Shown here in pieces: positions 46,232-58,794 of a stretch of DNA of 64,000 bases. How positions within the stretch are numbered: position 1 is the first letter of the stretch; the number at the start of each line of letters is the position of its first letter. Under the pieces are notes generated by a model, which was not told the origin of the DNA, did not search any database, and saw nothing but the letters and a program-made list of their open reading frames with translations. Source of the stretch: Uloborus plumipes (Eukaryota > Arthropoda > Arachnida > Araneae > Uloboridae); contig JAXGGA010003878.1 in NCBI GenBank assembly GCA_038373865.1, positions 1 through 64,000 of the forward strand. Direction: 5' to 3'. The position numbers were made by a program, and so were the translations under genes.

Positions 46232-46441
46232 TTTAGTAGCGACGCTACGGGAGGGGGGGTTGATCCGCCCCGGGTGTCACCCATCTAGGGGGTGATACCC
46301 AGAACGGCCCAACAAAAAAAGAGAGAAAGAAGGAAGAAGAAAAAAAAATGGGGGGGGGGGGATCTTTATTCGCGTGACACCAAAATGGTATTAAGTCTTT
46401 ATAAAAGATTCTTCAGTACTGAATTTTATTGAGCATGAAAA
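46231..46441. other. Transposon-like GC-rich tail and poly-purine tract
   Basis: GATCCGCCCCGGGTGTCACC at 46263-46282 followed by CATCTAGGGGGTGATACCC is GC-rich and partly palindromic. It is followed by A/G-rich and G-run sequence (46311-46358). It looks like the end of a retroelement, but the family is not identified. Confidence 0.35.
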
Positions 46442-47043
46442 ATGTACATATGCATTTACTCTTTCGAAATTCGTCCTTCTGTGCAACTAATGATCGAGAT
46501 AAGTAATATTTATACAGTACTAAGTTTCATGCGAAAATGTACAGACCCTCAGTGCAGGGAGTTGGGAGATCTCAAACCTGACACGTTTTCACTGTCTTCT
46601 GCAAAATTCGGCCGCAAAGACAGGATTATAGTCAGCTTTAAAATTTTAAATGTATTTCGATTTGGACATAAATGCGGTGATGAAATTGCAAAAGATACTT
46701 TGGTTGAAGCTTAAAGCGCTGAGATAATCTAATTTTAGAACAGGTCTATTTTAGAAAAACACGTAGTTGGTCTAAACTTAGCGAATTTTTACAGGTCCCC
46801 AAAAGTTGTTTGTACGAGTTAAATTTTTGGGGAGAAAATATGAAATACATTTCTTCCGAAATCTTAGAAGAATTCACCATAAAATTTTTTAGCAAAATCA
46901 AAAATGGTGTATATCTGCACACCCGACACCTCCCAATAACCGACAAAACTTTCGGTACCGTGTCGTTCGCTCTTCAGATATACTACCGCATTTTGAGCAT
47001 TGAAAGGAAGTTTTGTTGTGACATAGTAATTGTTCATCATTAG
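46442..47043 (+). other. Two adjacent unrecognised plus-strand frames
   Basis: The first frame (46442-46714, ATG start) has MRKCTDPQCRELGDLKPDTF and FRFGHKCGDEIAKDTLVEA. The second (46810-47043) contains ENMKYISSEILEEFTIKF and NGVYLHTRHLPITDKTFG. Amino-acid use looks more protein-like than most chance frames here, and both are on the same strand 95 bp apart, so they may be pieces of one decayed gene. I recognise no family. Confidence 0.25.
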
Positions 47044-48032
47044 ACTCATGGCTATTATTTGATTAGAAAAATTGCCTGCAAAAGATTAACAGTATCTTCT
47101 TCCCAACGGTGAGTAGTTATGTTGATGACATAATTAGAATCTGATTTCAAGATCTGTTTCTACTTAATTGTGAAGTTGCTAATACTTTAAGGTTTAAAAC
47201 AAATTTTCACCCAAACATTTCCACAAACCCCCACCTTTTTTTTTTCGGCTTCAAAGAAATGGTTACAAGTTGCCCTTATGGCATGCCAAGCAAACTAACA
47301 GCTTTCGCTGCAGCAAAAAAATGCTTTTTTTAAACTATAGATTATTTTTATCGATTACTTTCCAGATTATAAACAAACAAAATCATAAATAAATGAAATT
47401 CTTTAAATCTAAAAAAAAAAACATTTTATACGTTATGATTTCATAATTCACAAATAAATTATGCATTAGCAGTTATCTAGCTTTATTCAATCTTTCAGTA
47501 ATAATAAATTTAATTTACCGTAAAGTTCTAGTTAATAAGGCCTATTCCTGTATTTTGCTGAAAATCTAAATCGATATCCTAAAAACAAATGCATAGCTGC
47601 CAACATGTCAACTTCAAAAATCTTACAATGCCTACCATGTCTGTGTCAGCGCACTTTTTTAACCAACGCCAAATCATTAAAATATAAAGCATTACAATAA
47701 TTCCAGATCTTTAAGGTGTAATTAATCTGCACTTTTATCAGTAATAAAACCGGGGGAGGGGACAAGGAAAGAAAACAATAGCACCGTTGATTTACAAACA
47801 AAAAAAAAATAGGATTACAACACTGTCAAAGTCAGGTTTGTGCTTTTAATAATTCAAGAATACAAGTGTGCTCTATTAAAGCATCGTTTTATATTTTTCT
47901 GCAAGGTGCACCATTAATAAAAATTATTAAGAGTATCCTTTTTGGAGAAACTAGTAGCTGATTTGTAATCTTAATTTTTCTTTTGCAATTTATAGCTATC
48001 TGTTTTTGCTGATATAACTGGAACTTAAGTTT
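47044..48032. other. No recognisable gene
   Basis: AT-rich; no supported feature. Confidence 0.4.
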
Positions 48033-48305
48033 TCATAAGTTGCTGACCTTAAAAAGTTTTCTTTCAAAAACTTGTTCAAAACATTTTTTTTCTAAGCTCG
48101 TGGTGATCGAAATTTTCTCCAGTTTGCTATCAGACAGAACTGTGTAGTTCTGACCTAGCTTTTCTGATGCTACTAAATATTTTTTTGCACTCTGTGGCTT
48201 ATGAAATATAGATAGGATTGAAAGCATAGTAAAGGAGACCCTTTCATACTGCAATGAACTAAAAGCATCAATTAACTTCTTCAAAACAACCCATTTTAAA
48301 TCCAT
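48033..48305 (-). other. Unrecognised minus-strand frame
   Basis: A 90-codon frame from ATG 48305 (MDLKWVVLKKLIDAFSSLQY) with mixed hydrophobic and charged residues and no low-complexity bias. No motif was recognised and no splice context is clear. It could be a decayed transposon gene piece. Confidence 0.2.
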
Positions 48306-48946
48306 CCCCCTTCCTCATTATTTTTAACATCATGTATTTGAACAGAACAAAATTCGCTTTGGAGCTTATCTTAAGTTGCATATGCAGTTTTTCTATTCTT
48401 CTACAGCAACATAACTGAAAACTTATAGAAAATCAATATTGTGGACCTGGAACTTAATTATTATAAAATTATGCATTAAGCTCTTACAATCTTACAAAAG
48501 AGTGAATCCATACCAACTTACCAAACGGGGGTCGCACGACCGACTCGAATTTTCTTTAAATTTGGCACACAGATTGATTATATAGCGGCATGGAAGAGTA
48601 CAAAATTTAAGGTTCCTGTTCCACTTATTTTCTGAGATACATGACCTCAAAGTTTCTCCGCCTCGTCAAAATACTAAAAAACTGATGTTATTTAATTATT
48701 TTTTGTAAAAAATTGTACTCAGGCAATATAAAAGTGTTAGATATCTATGGAAACTAGTTACACCAGGCATTCAGAAAAAAAAACTAGAACGTTCATAATG
48801 AAAATTGCTAAGGTACAGGGCTCTTTGAAGTTGTCACCACAAAAACTTGATTTTGCTACAATTGAGGAATTTATTCCAAAAAAAGGAAGCCATAACCAAC
48901 AGTTTACTCACTTTCTGGTAGTGTACAGATGTTTACTGTAAATAGT
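48306..48946. other. No recognisable gene
   Basis: A segment near 48530-48660 (GGGGTCGCACGACCGACTCG onward) has the style of a dispersed repeat, but no terminal pair was found. Confidence 0.3.
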
Positions 48947-48948
48947 TA

Positions 48949-51900
48949 CACAATGCATAACTTGGGTTTCTCACTCCTTTTTGGAAATATTTAAGCTTAA
49001 AGGTAAGCCATAAGGCAAAAACATGCGATTTTGGCCACCTTGGCAGCCATTTTTCTCATAAAGGGGGAGCAGTAGAAACTTTAATTTTTTTTAAACAAGC
49101 TACCGATATGTTAGGTATTCACAGGAAAAGAGTTTACTTTTGGTTATTTCTTGCATTAAGAGATAGCCAGCTGACAGTATACGCATGTTTTTCGCGACGA
49201 CCATAAGGGTCATTCCATGTCAAGTGTCCCAAATTTCGAAAAAATCCCCATTCGACCCCCTCCGATTTTGATGAAATTTTTTTTGGATGTACATATAAGA
49301 CTTTCATGAAACCATACCAAAGTATAGCTCTATAGGCCTTATGGTTTAGCCAATAAAAATTATTGAAAAAAGGCCTCTTTTTCGTGTCTTGAAAAAAAAT
49401 GAACAAATCGTCAAGTTTGTGCTTTTATTGCTCGCGACCTAAGACGATTATCAGGCTCAAATTTGGTGATTCTGATCACTGTTTAGGGTAGAATAGCCTA
49501 CTTGTGTAACAAAAGCTTCATGCACTATAGATTTTTTGCAATTTGCTGCCAAAGTTGGTAAAAAATCGTATTTTGGTAAATTTTGATCATACGTTATCAG
49601 CTTGTATCTGCTGAGAGAATGACTTTCTGAAGCTAATTCTTTCCTCGTTTGTAGCCTGATAGTTCGTCCGAAAGGTGTGCAAGTGGCATCTCGATAGCTC
49701 AAATAATTGCTGAATTATGCGAGTTGAAATTCCAGTTAAATTTCTTTTTTCTCAATTTTGTCTCAATTTCAAAGTGCAATATCTCAAAAGGGTCAGCTTG
49801 GATTTCAATTTTCTTTACATCATTGGAAAGAACACACTTTTCTTAACTAAAAAACGTTATTTTTATTTTTGAGACAAACCAGTTTCAAGGGATATTGCAG
49901 GTCAAAAATGTGTACGTCATTCAACGTGAAATCAAAGAAAAAAAGACATAGACCTCAAAAGTTGATGTCAATTTGTTCTATTAAAATTTACAGGAGCTAT
50001 TGTACTTATTTTCTGATAAAAGAAACCTTTTTTAGATGTTTTTGAACTTTAGTTTTTGTGTGCGCACCCGTGAAAACTCAAGAAATGGCAAAAAATAAAG
50101 TTTCGTTTTTAACAAAAATAATTATCTTCTTATCGCTGCTATAAGAGCTTGAGTCTTTTCCTATGTGTTATTTTTAAGTTCTTGAAACAGAATTTTGGAT
50201 GATATGTCACTTGGCAAGGTGTCATTAATATTTTAAATTCATAAAAAGCATTGTTTCCTTTTTCAAAAAAATAAATAAATAAATAAACATAAAAATAATT
50301 AATCAATGAGATAAATAATAAATAAAACAGTTAATATGGTGTGTACGTGATAAAAAATATGTATAATAGGACTGCAGAGCCATTTTTCTAAAATGCGATA
50401 ACGAAAGTTTTCGATAGAGTTGAATATTACAATTATTTCCACCGTGTAAATAAATGATAACAATAGTAATTGAAAATATGATAAGTATTAATTGAAAATA
50501 CATTCATTATTCTGCCGAGGATGTGTTTAGATATTCAGCCTATGATTGCAATTTGCCCATAAACAAAATTGATGAAAAATGGGAAAATGCTTTTTATGAT
50601 CTTGAAACATTAATGACCTACAACCTTGCCAAGTGACATATCATCCAAAATTCTGTTTCAAGAGCTTAAAAATAACACATAGGAAAAGACTCAAGCTCTT
50701 ATAGCAGCGATAAGAAGATAATTATTTTTGTTAAAAACGAAACTTTATTTTTTGAAATTTCTTGAGTTTCACGGATGCGCACACAAAAAACTAAAGTTCA
50801 AAAGCATCTAAAAAAGGTTTTTTTTAATCAGAACATAAGTACAATAGCTCCTGTAAATTTTAATAGAACAAATTGACATCAACTTTTGAGGTCTATGTCT
50901 TTTTTTCTTTGATTTCACGTTGAATGACGTACACATTTTTGACCTGCAATATCCCTTGAAACTGGTTTGTCTCAAAAATAAAAATAACGTTTTTTAGTTA
51001 AGAAAAGTGTGTTCTTTCCAATGATGTAAAGAAAATTGAAATCCAAGATGACCCTTTTGAGATATTGCCCTTTGAAATTGAGACAAAATTGAGAAAAAAG
51101 AAATTTAACTGGAATTTCAACTCGCATAATTCAGCAATTATTTGAGCTATCGAGATGCCACTTGCACACCTTTCGGACGAACTATCAGGCTACAAACGAG
51201 GAAAGAATTAGCTTCAGAAAGTCATTCTCTCAGCAGATACAAGCTGATAACGTATGATCAAAATTTACCAAAATACAATTTTTTACCAACTTTGGCAGCA
51301 AATTGCAAAAAATCTATAGTGCATGAAGCTTTTGTTACACAAGTAGGCTATTCTACCCTAAACAGTGTTTAGAATCACCAAATTTGAGCCTGATAATCGT
51401 CTTAGGTCGCGAGCAATAAAAGCACAAACTTGACGATTTGTTCATTTTTTTCAAGACACGAAAAAGAGGCATTTTTTCAATAATTTTTATTGGCTAAACC
51501 ATAAGGCCTATAGAACTATACTTTGGTATGGTTTCATGAAAGTCTTATATGTACATCCAAAAAAATTTTCATCAAAATCGGAGGGGGTCGAGTGGGGACG
51601 CCTCGTACACTTGACATGGAATGACCCATAAGCTTTTGTTCCCCCTCTCATGGACTTAAAATTAATTAAACCTAAAAATAATGATATATTTTTTAATAGC
51701 TGTATTATCTACCCAATGTCATGAAATTTAATTTATTAAATCATTGAACAATAAATTAGGTATTTGATGAAAACAAGAAATAGTATTTCTCTGATGACTG
51801 AGCATTATGCATTCATAATTATAAAGTACTAAAGAATTTCTTGAGAAATTAATTAAAATAAAGGAGCTCTAAATATTTATCTCATAAGCAATACCCAATC

Positions 51901-52873
51901 TTGTGATTGGGATATTCCTGCTTTTTATAGCAAAATTTCTTGAATATCACATGAATATCAGAAAATAAATAAGGCCTTTTCGTTTGATGTAGGATATTTT
52001 ATGACAAATTTATTTAATGGGCTACTAACTGAGCATGGTGATAAAGAGTTATTAACTTCAGCATCGAATTTCATTTTACCTTATTAACAGTTAAATATTA
52101 AAAAAATAATTAAAAAATAATTTAATATAAAGCAATGCTTGAATAATTAAAATTAGTACAACTAATTTATTCCCATACTGATCTTTACAAAACTGACATG
52201 TGCTGTGCAATGATAAGAGCTGACAAGAATACGTTTACTCACTAAAACACTAATTCACAGATACCATGCAGCATACATTCTATTTTCTGCAAAATAATAC
52301 TGCAAACAAAGAAGAAGGGTATCCTCCTGTTTATAGCCAATCAGGAATATGCCAATCACAAGATTGACTAATGCTTATAAGATAAATATTCAGGGCTTCT
52401 TTATTTTAATTGATTTTTCAAGAAATTCTTTAGTACTTTATAATTATAAATGCATGATGCTCAGGCATCGGAGAAATACTTTTTCTTGTTTTCATCAAAT
52501 ACCTAATTTATTATTCAATGATTTAATAAATTAAATTTCATGACACGTTGGGTAGATAATACAGCTATTAATAAATATATCATTTTTTGGTTTAATTAAT
52601 TTTAAGTGGATGAGAGGGGTCGTCGCGAAACACATGCGTATACTGTCAGCTGGATATATCTTAATGCAAGAAATAACCAAAAGTAAACTCTTTTCCTCTG
52701 AATAGCTAACATATCAGTAACTTGTTTTAAAACTAAATTAAAGTTTCTACTGTTCCCCCTTTATGAGAAAAATGGCTGCCAAGATGGCCAAAATCGCATA
52801 TTTTTGCCTTATGGCTTATCTTTAGGCTTAAATATTTCCAAGAAGGAGTGAGAAACCCAAGTTATGCATTATG
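48949..52873. mobile_element. Foldback element with TA target, split by a second foldback
   Basis: Outer ends CACAATGCATAACTTGGG (48949) and CCCAAGTTATGCATTATG (to 52873) are inverse, with TA outside both (48947-48948; 52874-52875). The left arm is 48949-49206 plus about 51632-51935; the right arm is about 52340-52873, with about 400 bp between. Inverse pairs include TATACTGTCAGCTGG (52642-52656) against CCAGCTGACAGTATA (49168-49182). The left arm is interrupted at 49207-51627 by another foldback, while the right arm is not. Confidence 0.88.
49207..51627. mobile_element. 2.4-kb foldback with GGGTCATTCCATGTCAAGTG ends and ATAA duplication
   Basis: The terminal repeat GGGTCATTCCATGTCAAGTG is present at 49207 and inverted at the right end (to 51627); ATAA flanks both sides (49203-49206; 51628-51631). 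Arms of about 1.05 kb (49207-50260; 50570-51627) are highly similar around a ~310-bp AT-rich loop. The same short frame with DATCTPFGRTIRLQTRKELA appears once in each arm (49457-49702 minus; 51142-51372 plus), a consequence of the duplication; I see no evidence it is a protein. Confidence 0.9.
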
Positions 52874-52875
52874 TA

Positions 52876-53770
52876 CCGTAAAATGGGGTGAATCGGAACA
52901 CTTTTTCAGCATTGATTGTAAAAAAAGCAGTTAGGATTTTTTTTTAATTTGATTTTTTGGGTAAAAACTTCAGTCTTGCTTTACTTTTGATACTCCAAGC
53001 GAAGACAAAACATTGAACAATTATTATTAAAATATATAGGAAATTATGGGTGTTCCGAATCACCCCGCTGATAGGGGTCAATGGGATCACATGTTAATTT
53101 TTTTTTTTTGTTTTTCAATTTAACCTGTAATAGGTCTCACAAACATGAGTAATATTGATGGGGGAAAATAAGAACAGATAATTACTGTCAAATAAATGCA
53201 TAATTTCAATACCAGTAAACGTGTATAATTATTCAAAATTCAAAATAATTTTGAACTTATGAAAAATGAAAAGTAATTTTAAGAAATGCTTTTGAATTGA
53301 AATACAAAGATTTAACATGAATAGAAGTCACTCATGTCGTCCACAAATATGTACTTGTCCTTAAAACTAGCAATTGTGACTTGGCTGAAGTTGTTTCATA
53401 ACGTCTCCTGCGATGAACTCTGCCTTTTCTTTAGTTTCTTGAAATCTCTGGGTTTCGAGGACTGTCCTGAAAGATTTTTCCGCTTATTCATCACTGTCTG
53501 TGCGCTGGATTTTTACTACATAAAGTCTATGTGACTTTCCCCCTCGTATTTTAAGTAAAAAGAAGTCTCCTGGAGAAAAAATCTTTTGAAATCTGCAACT
53601 GTTTGTCATTCTAAGATCTAGTTGCTCACGAGAAGGGATAAACAGTAATAAATAATTGTCCTTGTCTTGATTAGAAGAACTGGGGTGAGAATCTTGATTT
53701 TTCAAACAGTTTCCTTCAAATAAGTTTGAATTGGAACAACAAAGTGTTCCGATTCACACAGCAAATTTTT
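52876..53770 (-). mobile_element. Fragment of a DNA transposon with a decayed C-terminal ORF
   Basis: ACCGTAAAATGGGGTGAATC with GGAACA at 52875-52900 and GTGTTCCGATTCACAC at 53744-53759 are partly inverse. The same left string is at 9400-9415. A minus frame at 53705-53484 ends with GDFFLLKIRGGKSHRLYVVK, which resembles the GDFVLVKF...YVGKI tail domain of some arthropod transposon proteins. After a frame change, ASFKDKYIFVDDMSDF follows near 53330. Boundaries and family are uncertain. Confidence 0.4.
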
Positions 53771-54669
53771 TTCCTATGGCATTTTTCAGAATTCTTCATT
53801 TTTATGACACATTTTTACGACGATTTTGAATGGTCCCAGCACATTTCATAGAAAAATAATGATAATATTATTCGTTTATGAGTCGCTCTAAAGATATGTA
53901 TTTCATTTATGCGCCGATTTTTCCCTAAAATGTAAAAAATGTAATTTATTTTCTTTAAAAAAATAAGCATTTTTCTTCACTTTTCTCTTTAATCTTTCGC
54001 CTAGGCTTTTTTTCCGCATGAACTAGAGTTCGGAGAGGGACAATTATCTATTATGGATCATTTTAAAGGGAACAGTTTGTAATTTGGTATGCTAAAATTT
54101 TTGTTTTCTCTTTATCATTGAAGTTACGTTACAGTTATTGTCAAACCATGGTAATATGTCCCTTTCCTCTATAAATAGTCTTATGCATTCTCTCATTAGA
54201 AACTATGTTGCGTTTTAGGCCTTTAAATAGGCTTGTTCACTTATACGTCTCTCTCACTTATGCGCCTTTTTTTGTTGGTTTCTTGGACCGGCGTATAAGT
54301 GAGAGTTCACTGTATTGAAAAGAAAGAAAACAATGATTTAAAATACAAACAACTCTTGCCCTGAAGTCAGATTGCTACCTCATATTTTCAGTTGGCCTAA
54401 AAGCATTTAAAAAAATAAAACAAACGTGCAAAGACTTATATCTACATTCTTGTATCAATTTCGACATAGTACTTAAAATACGCTATATTAAGCAATCGTG
54501 TCTTTTTCATAGAGCTGCAATGTGGTGTGCAATGGAATATTTTAACTCTTCAGGCTCTCACACTTGCGCATTCATTTCAAACGCATATCTAGTGCAAATT
54601 TTTATTACACAATTTCGAAAAGGGGGCTTGTAAATCACCTTTGGAGCAAGGTGTCCTCTATGTGTAGAA
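53771..54669. other. No gene recognised; pogo/Tigger-like end at about 54240-54314
   Basis: The stretch ACCGGCGTATAAGTGAGAGT then TCACTGTA at 54287-54314 reads, on the minus strand, as a CAGTGAACTCTCACTTATAC type end, similar to pogo/Tigger termini. The matching other end was not found. The rest is AT-rich. Confidence 0.35.
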
Positions 54670-54790
54670 ATTACTAAGGCTCGACCGATGCATCGGCCGC
54701 CGATGCTAACATGAAAAAAACATCGGCCCATCGGCCTCAAAAATATCTAAATGCCGATGCAAGGCCGATGTTTTTTTTTTTTTTTTAAGT
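54670..54790. mobile_element. Probable hAT-type end with CATCGGCC subterminal repeats
   Basis: AAGGCTCGACCGATGCATCG and several ATCGGCC/GGCCGAT repeats are packed in about 90 bp, followed by a poly-T run. The style matches other hAT termini but no partner end or target duplication was found. Confidence 0.4.
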
Positions 54791-55713
54791 TTTCTTAAGA
54801 GGGAATTCTATTTTCTCGATTTTTTACTTCACAATTAAAAGTTACATAGCACAATTAAATGTTCAGCATGTGGCTAGAAATCGGGCAGCAAACGGGACTA
54901 ACACAGTTCTGGGTTTTGGAATTTTCCGAATCGGGCAAAAGGGCGTATTTAAGGAGGGGGGGCGAGGGAGCCCGCACTCCCCCCCCGAATTCGAGAAAGA
55001 TTTTTTCAAAAGTAGGTGTTCGGTTCGTGTTTGCTCAAAAAAAAAAAAAACTTAAGAAAAACGCCCACTCTCTATTAACATTGTTTTCAAAGGTGTATAT
55101 AAGGGAGTGCTCCAGAGGGTCTTTCCCTCCTATACCCCTCCCCCCCCCCGAAAAAAATTCGTTTTTTTTTAATAGGTAGTTATTATTATTCGGTTTAAGT
55201 TTACTTTAAAATTATTTACATACTTTTAGCTTGAAATGCTTAACTAAATAAATAATTATTACTAATAATAATTCGTTAGATGACACCAGGCAGTATATAT
55301 AGCGGCTCTAGTGCAACCCAAGAGGGTCAGGGAGCCCTAGCAATTTACTCGAGAGAAAGAAGAACGTGTCTTGGGAAAATGAAGATATTTCAATTAGAAA
55401 ACGCACAGAAAAAATCCTAATCATTTTGAATAGAAATCTTTAAATGAAAAATATTCAACGCGTGTTGATTATTAGTCAGCAAATTACGTTTCTCTCTTTG
55501 TTCTCATTCCCCCTGTTTTTCTAGTCAGCCAAGAAATAAGAGTCTTTAAAGTAATGCTACACTCAATAAATTTAAAATAAAGTGCAATCATTCCTCCTCG
55601 GCAAGAAATTTAGAATAAAGTGTAAGTATTCCTCCCAGTAAGAAATTTAAAATAAAGTGCAATCATTTTTGGTTTTAGTTTTTTCACAAATAATTTCCAA
55701 GCTTTCAGCTGAA

Positions 55714-55714
<1 letters not shown>
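54791..55714. other. No recognisable gene; C-rich and low-complexity patches
   Basis: Contains C-runs at 54979-54985 and 55140-55150 and similar short blocks near 55575-55660 (TTTAAAATAAAGTGCAATCA twice). No supported coding region. Confidence 0.35.

Positions 55715-55756
<42 letters not shown>
55715..55756 (+). repeat. 42-nt poly(A) tract
   Basis: Uninterrupted A run after CAGCTGAAC, consistent with the tail of a retroposed sequence on the plus strand. No source element is recognised upstream. Confidence 0.8.
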
Positions 55757-55757
<1 letters not shown>

Positions 55758-55929
55758 GAAAAGAGGTAGAAGTTCAAGCCGGCCGAGCTAGAAGGGGCAC
55801 GTAATTTTCAATTTCTTTACCAGTGGTGAAATTAAAGAATAGAGTGCTTCTCAGTGGCGGGTTTCAGGTAGGAAGTCGAGGCCCGTATATCCGCCAAGCA
55901 TGAATTCAAAGAAGGCTCATGACCCCCCT

Positions 55930-57070
55930 TAAATAGTCCAAAGAGATCTTAAAATTTCGCTTTTACAACTTGTAGTTTAATCGCAGTTTCAACACTTCAA
56001 TATCCAAAAATTTTCGGAAGAGAGTTCTTTTCCCGCTTCTTCAATACCTTGATCAAACATTGCATCAAATGGCATTTTAGAGATTCAAAATTCAAACAGT
56101 TAACGGTAGTTGATATCCTCCTTACTTTTCTAGAGTCTTTAGCTCTAAAATGTGTTTTTTGAAAAGAGAGAGCTCCCAAATCACAGTCTCTAATTTCCGG
56201 AAGAGTCCCTAAACCCTTTTATTATCCTAAATGTTGTCAGACAAAGCCTAAAAGCAGTTGTTCCTATCAAGAATCATGGCGTAAGCGGCGCTATTGAATT
56301 ATTTTTAAGGGCGGCGTTTTTAAAGGTTTTTGTTTTCTTTTTCTTTCACGTGTGGCTCTCGTTTTTAGAGGCATCTTCGTGGAATTCTTAGATGATAAAT
56401 TTTTGCTCTTAGGGGTAATGGGCACCTCTGCTAAAAGTAAAATTTTGAACCTTCAGTTTCAAAAAATAGAGCTTAAAATTGCATTCTTGAAGCTTCACTG
56501 CCGCAAAATTTCGGGCACAGCGCCCGAATCCTACCTCTTCTCTTGACTGTACTAAAGATAACCTAAATAAAAATGTTTTTAAAGCATTAATTTCGAAACA
56601 TTTTGGGAGAGAGTCCTTGCTAACGTTACTACCAAAGATGGCTTAAGGTTTCAATTTTGAAAATTTTCGGAGGGAGATCCCTAACCACTTTTTATCTCTT
56701 AACGTCTCCAAAGAGAACGCGAAATTGTGCATTTATATCGCGAAAATCTTTCGGGGAGGGTCTTAGAACTTTTACTTCCCAAAGATAACTTAAATGAGAC
56801 TTCAGTTCAAAAAAAAAAAAAAAAAACTCATCTGCTTTTCTTTTACTCTATCATGCTTCAGTGTCAAAATATTTCAGAAGAGATGCCCCGAGTCTTCTCA
56901 ATTCCTTTAACGTCACTAAAGATAGCCTGAAATTGCGTGTTTAGAATTTAAGTTTCAATAAGTTTCTCAGAGGAGTCTTGATCCTTCAACGTCATCAAAG
57001 GTAGCATAAATAATTTCAATTTTGAAAAATTTTTTGAAGGGAATCTAAAATTTCGTAATTTTCTACCTTT
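55930..57070. repeat. ~85-bp degenerate tandem repeat
   Basis: TTTCGGAAGAGAG-like strings recur near 56013, 56198, 56595, 56668, 56746, 56868, 56961 and 57030. They are usually followed by CTTTAACGTCACTAAAGATAGCCTAAA-like and AATTGCGTGTTT-like blocks, each variably conserved. Strong divergence indicates an old array. Confidence 0.65.
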
Positions 57071-57311
57071 TCTAAAAATTACAATTTTTTAATTCAATTT
57101 GAAAATGTCTACCTGTCTTACAGTAATAGCAAAAAAAAAGAGAAAGGTGGGGGGGGGGGGGCTAAGCTTGATTATATGGGCCCCCTCCGAAATAAAATCC
57201 TATATACGCCACTGATCGGGCAGATACCGAAATTTTCACAACACAGCAGACGAGTGTGTTGCAATTTTCACAACACAACATTCCGAGTGATCGCTTTGAT
57301 GCGAATTTTAA

Positions 57312-57799
57312 CACTTTACCGACCGGTAGCGATTCGAACATCCTATGCCCTTTCACCGCCCGCTCAGCTGCAGATCGTCCAAGACACCGACTCGGTTTTG
57401 GCCTAGACTGACGCGCGGGGATATATGTGCATTTCTTAAACTGGTAAAATTGTACGCTTCGTGTTATTGTAGGGTAACAAAATTTAATAAAATCTTGTAC
57501 TTTTAGAAAACTGCTGGTGGGCTTTTATCCGCCGTCTAAGGCTAGAATTTTTGCATAATACAACCTTCACATCGATGAAAAAATCCCGACTTTCCTCGCA
57601 GGAAAATCTAGTCGCACCCAGCTGCACTCGAGAAAACGACAGCTTGATTGGTGAAAAGGTAGTCACCACAGATCGGTTCAAAGTCGATTAATCGACGCCC
57701 GGTCGGTAAGCGCCGGAGAGCAAACGTCGAATAATCGACGCCCGGTCGGTAAGCGCTGGGAACAAACCGTCGATTAATCGACGCCCGGTCGGTAAAGTG
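57312..57799. mobile_element. 488-bp piggyBac-like MITE with three subterminal repeats
   Basis: TTAA (57308-57311) precedes CACTTTACCGACCGG and CCGGTCGGTAAAGTG precedes TTAA (57800-57803): a 15-bp perfect terminal repeat with TTAA target, as in the piggyBac superfamily. At the right end a ~50-bp unit containing TCGACGCCCGGTCGGTAA is present three times (57681-57797). Each copy holds a GTCGATTAATCGAC-type palindrome (one changed to GTCGAATAATCGAC) and the terminal-repeat core CCGGTCGGTAA. The repeats probably multiply the transposase-binding site (inference). Confidence 0.9.
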
Positions 57800-57809
57800 T
57801 TAAGAATTA

Positions 57810-57890
57810 CAGTAAAACCTCCGAATAACGGAACCGGAAGTTTTGTCCGTTATTGGGAGGTGTTCGCTATTAGGGAGGATTATGCTATTT
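57810..57890 (+). mobile_element. Pogo/Tigger-like left terminus
   Basis: TTACAGTAAAACCTCCGAAT then AACGGAACC, with an inner inverse GTCCGTTATTGGGAGG, resembles the CAGTARAACCTC ends of pogo-type elements. It starts 7 bp after the piggyBac-like element. No right end found. Confidence 0.45.
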
Positions 57891-58794
57891 CAGATTTTAC
57901 CTATTCGTTTAATGCAAAATTATAATATTGAATATGTGCCATTGCCATCTTGCACTACGATACTGATAATTTGTGTATTATTTACTATATCTCGCTTGAA
58001 CTCACATCACTTCACCTTTGCACTTTTAAATACTAGCGTGCCTTTTTATTGCAATTATTTAACTCCCCCCCCCCCCATCTCTTTTACCGTATATTTCTGT
58101 TAGAAGCATAGTTCGCCTGCCTACGCATTTTTCTCCGAAATTTTTTCTATGATAATCTATGAGATATTTTCACTGAAAAATTTCAATTGTAAATATATCG
58201 ACGGCTCCCTCTTATAACTTTCTATCATACACTCATTACTAAGTCTTATTTAAACTATATCAGGGGTGGGATACGATGGATGCAATTTCGGAACAGGAAA
58301 AAATTCTGTTTTGGAGTGAAAAAATAATTATTTTGGAGCATACTGGAGGGGAAAAAAACACCGTCTTGGAGCAGGCTGAAGCAGGAAAATTACAATTTTA
58401 GCGCAACTGAAAAAAAAAAAAAAAGAATGCCATTTTGATGCAAGATTCAGCAAAATAAGAAATTAAACTAGGAGCAAAAGTAGCACAAAAAAAAAAAAGG
58501 TGCAAGCTGACTTTTTTTTCATGGTTATTCATTTTTCAATAAAATAAATAATGTAATTGTCGCAGCTTTTAATGAACATGCAAACATTTCTGTTCATACA
58601 TTTTAAGCATAGCGAAATTCCCGTTAAAAAGAAAAAAAACGAAAAAAGCATTAAAAGCGGTTTAATGCATCACAAAATTATCACCAGGTCCAAAAAAAAA
58701 ATCAAACAGAATTAAAAACATTTAAAAAAATTGAAAAATTAAAATTTGGAAAGTAGGGTTTTGAGATGGGGAATTTGTGTGTCGGTCTGTCTGC
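57891..58794. other. No recognisable gene
   Basis: AT-rich with homopolymers; nothing supported. Confidence 0.4.

Noticed and set aside
45967..46288. Open frames encoding long Tyr-Ile runs on both strands
   Set aside because: They are translations of the (TA)n microsatellite at 46155-46230.
49457..51372. Two nearly identical 76-81-codon frames (MSYRDATCTPFG...) suggesting a conserved gene pair
   Set aside because: They lie at mirror positions in the arms of one foldback; DNA identity explains the protein identity and no family is recognised.
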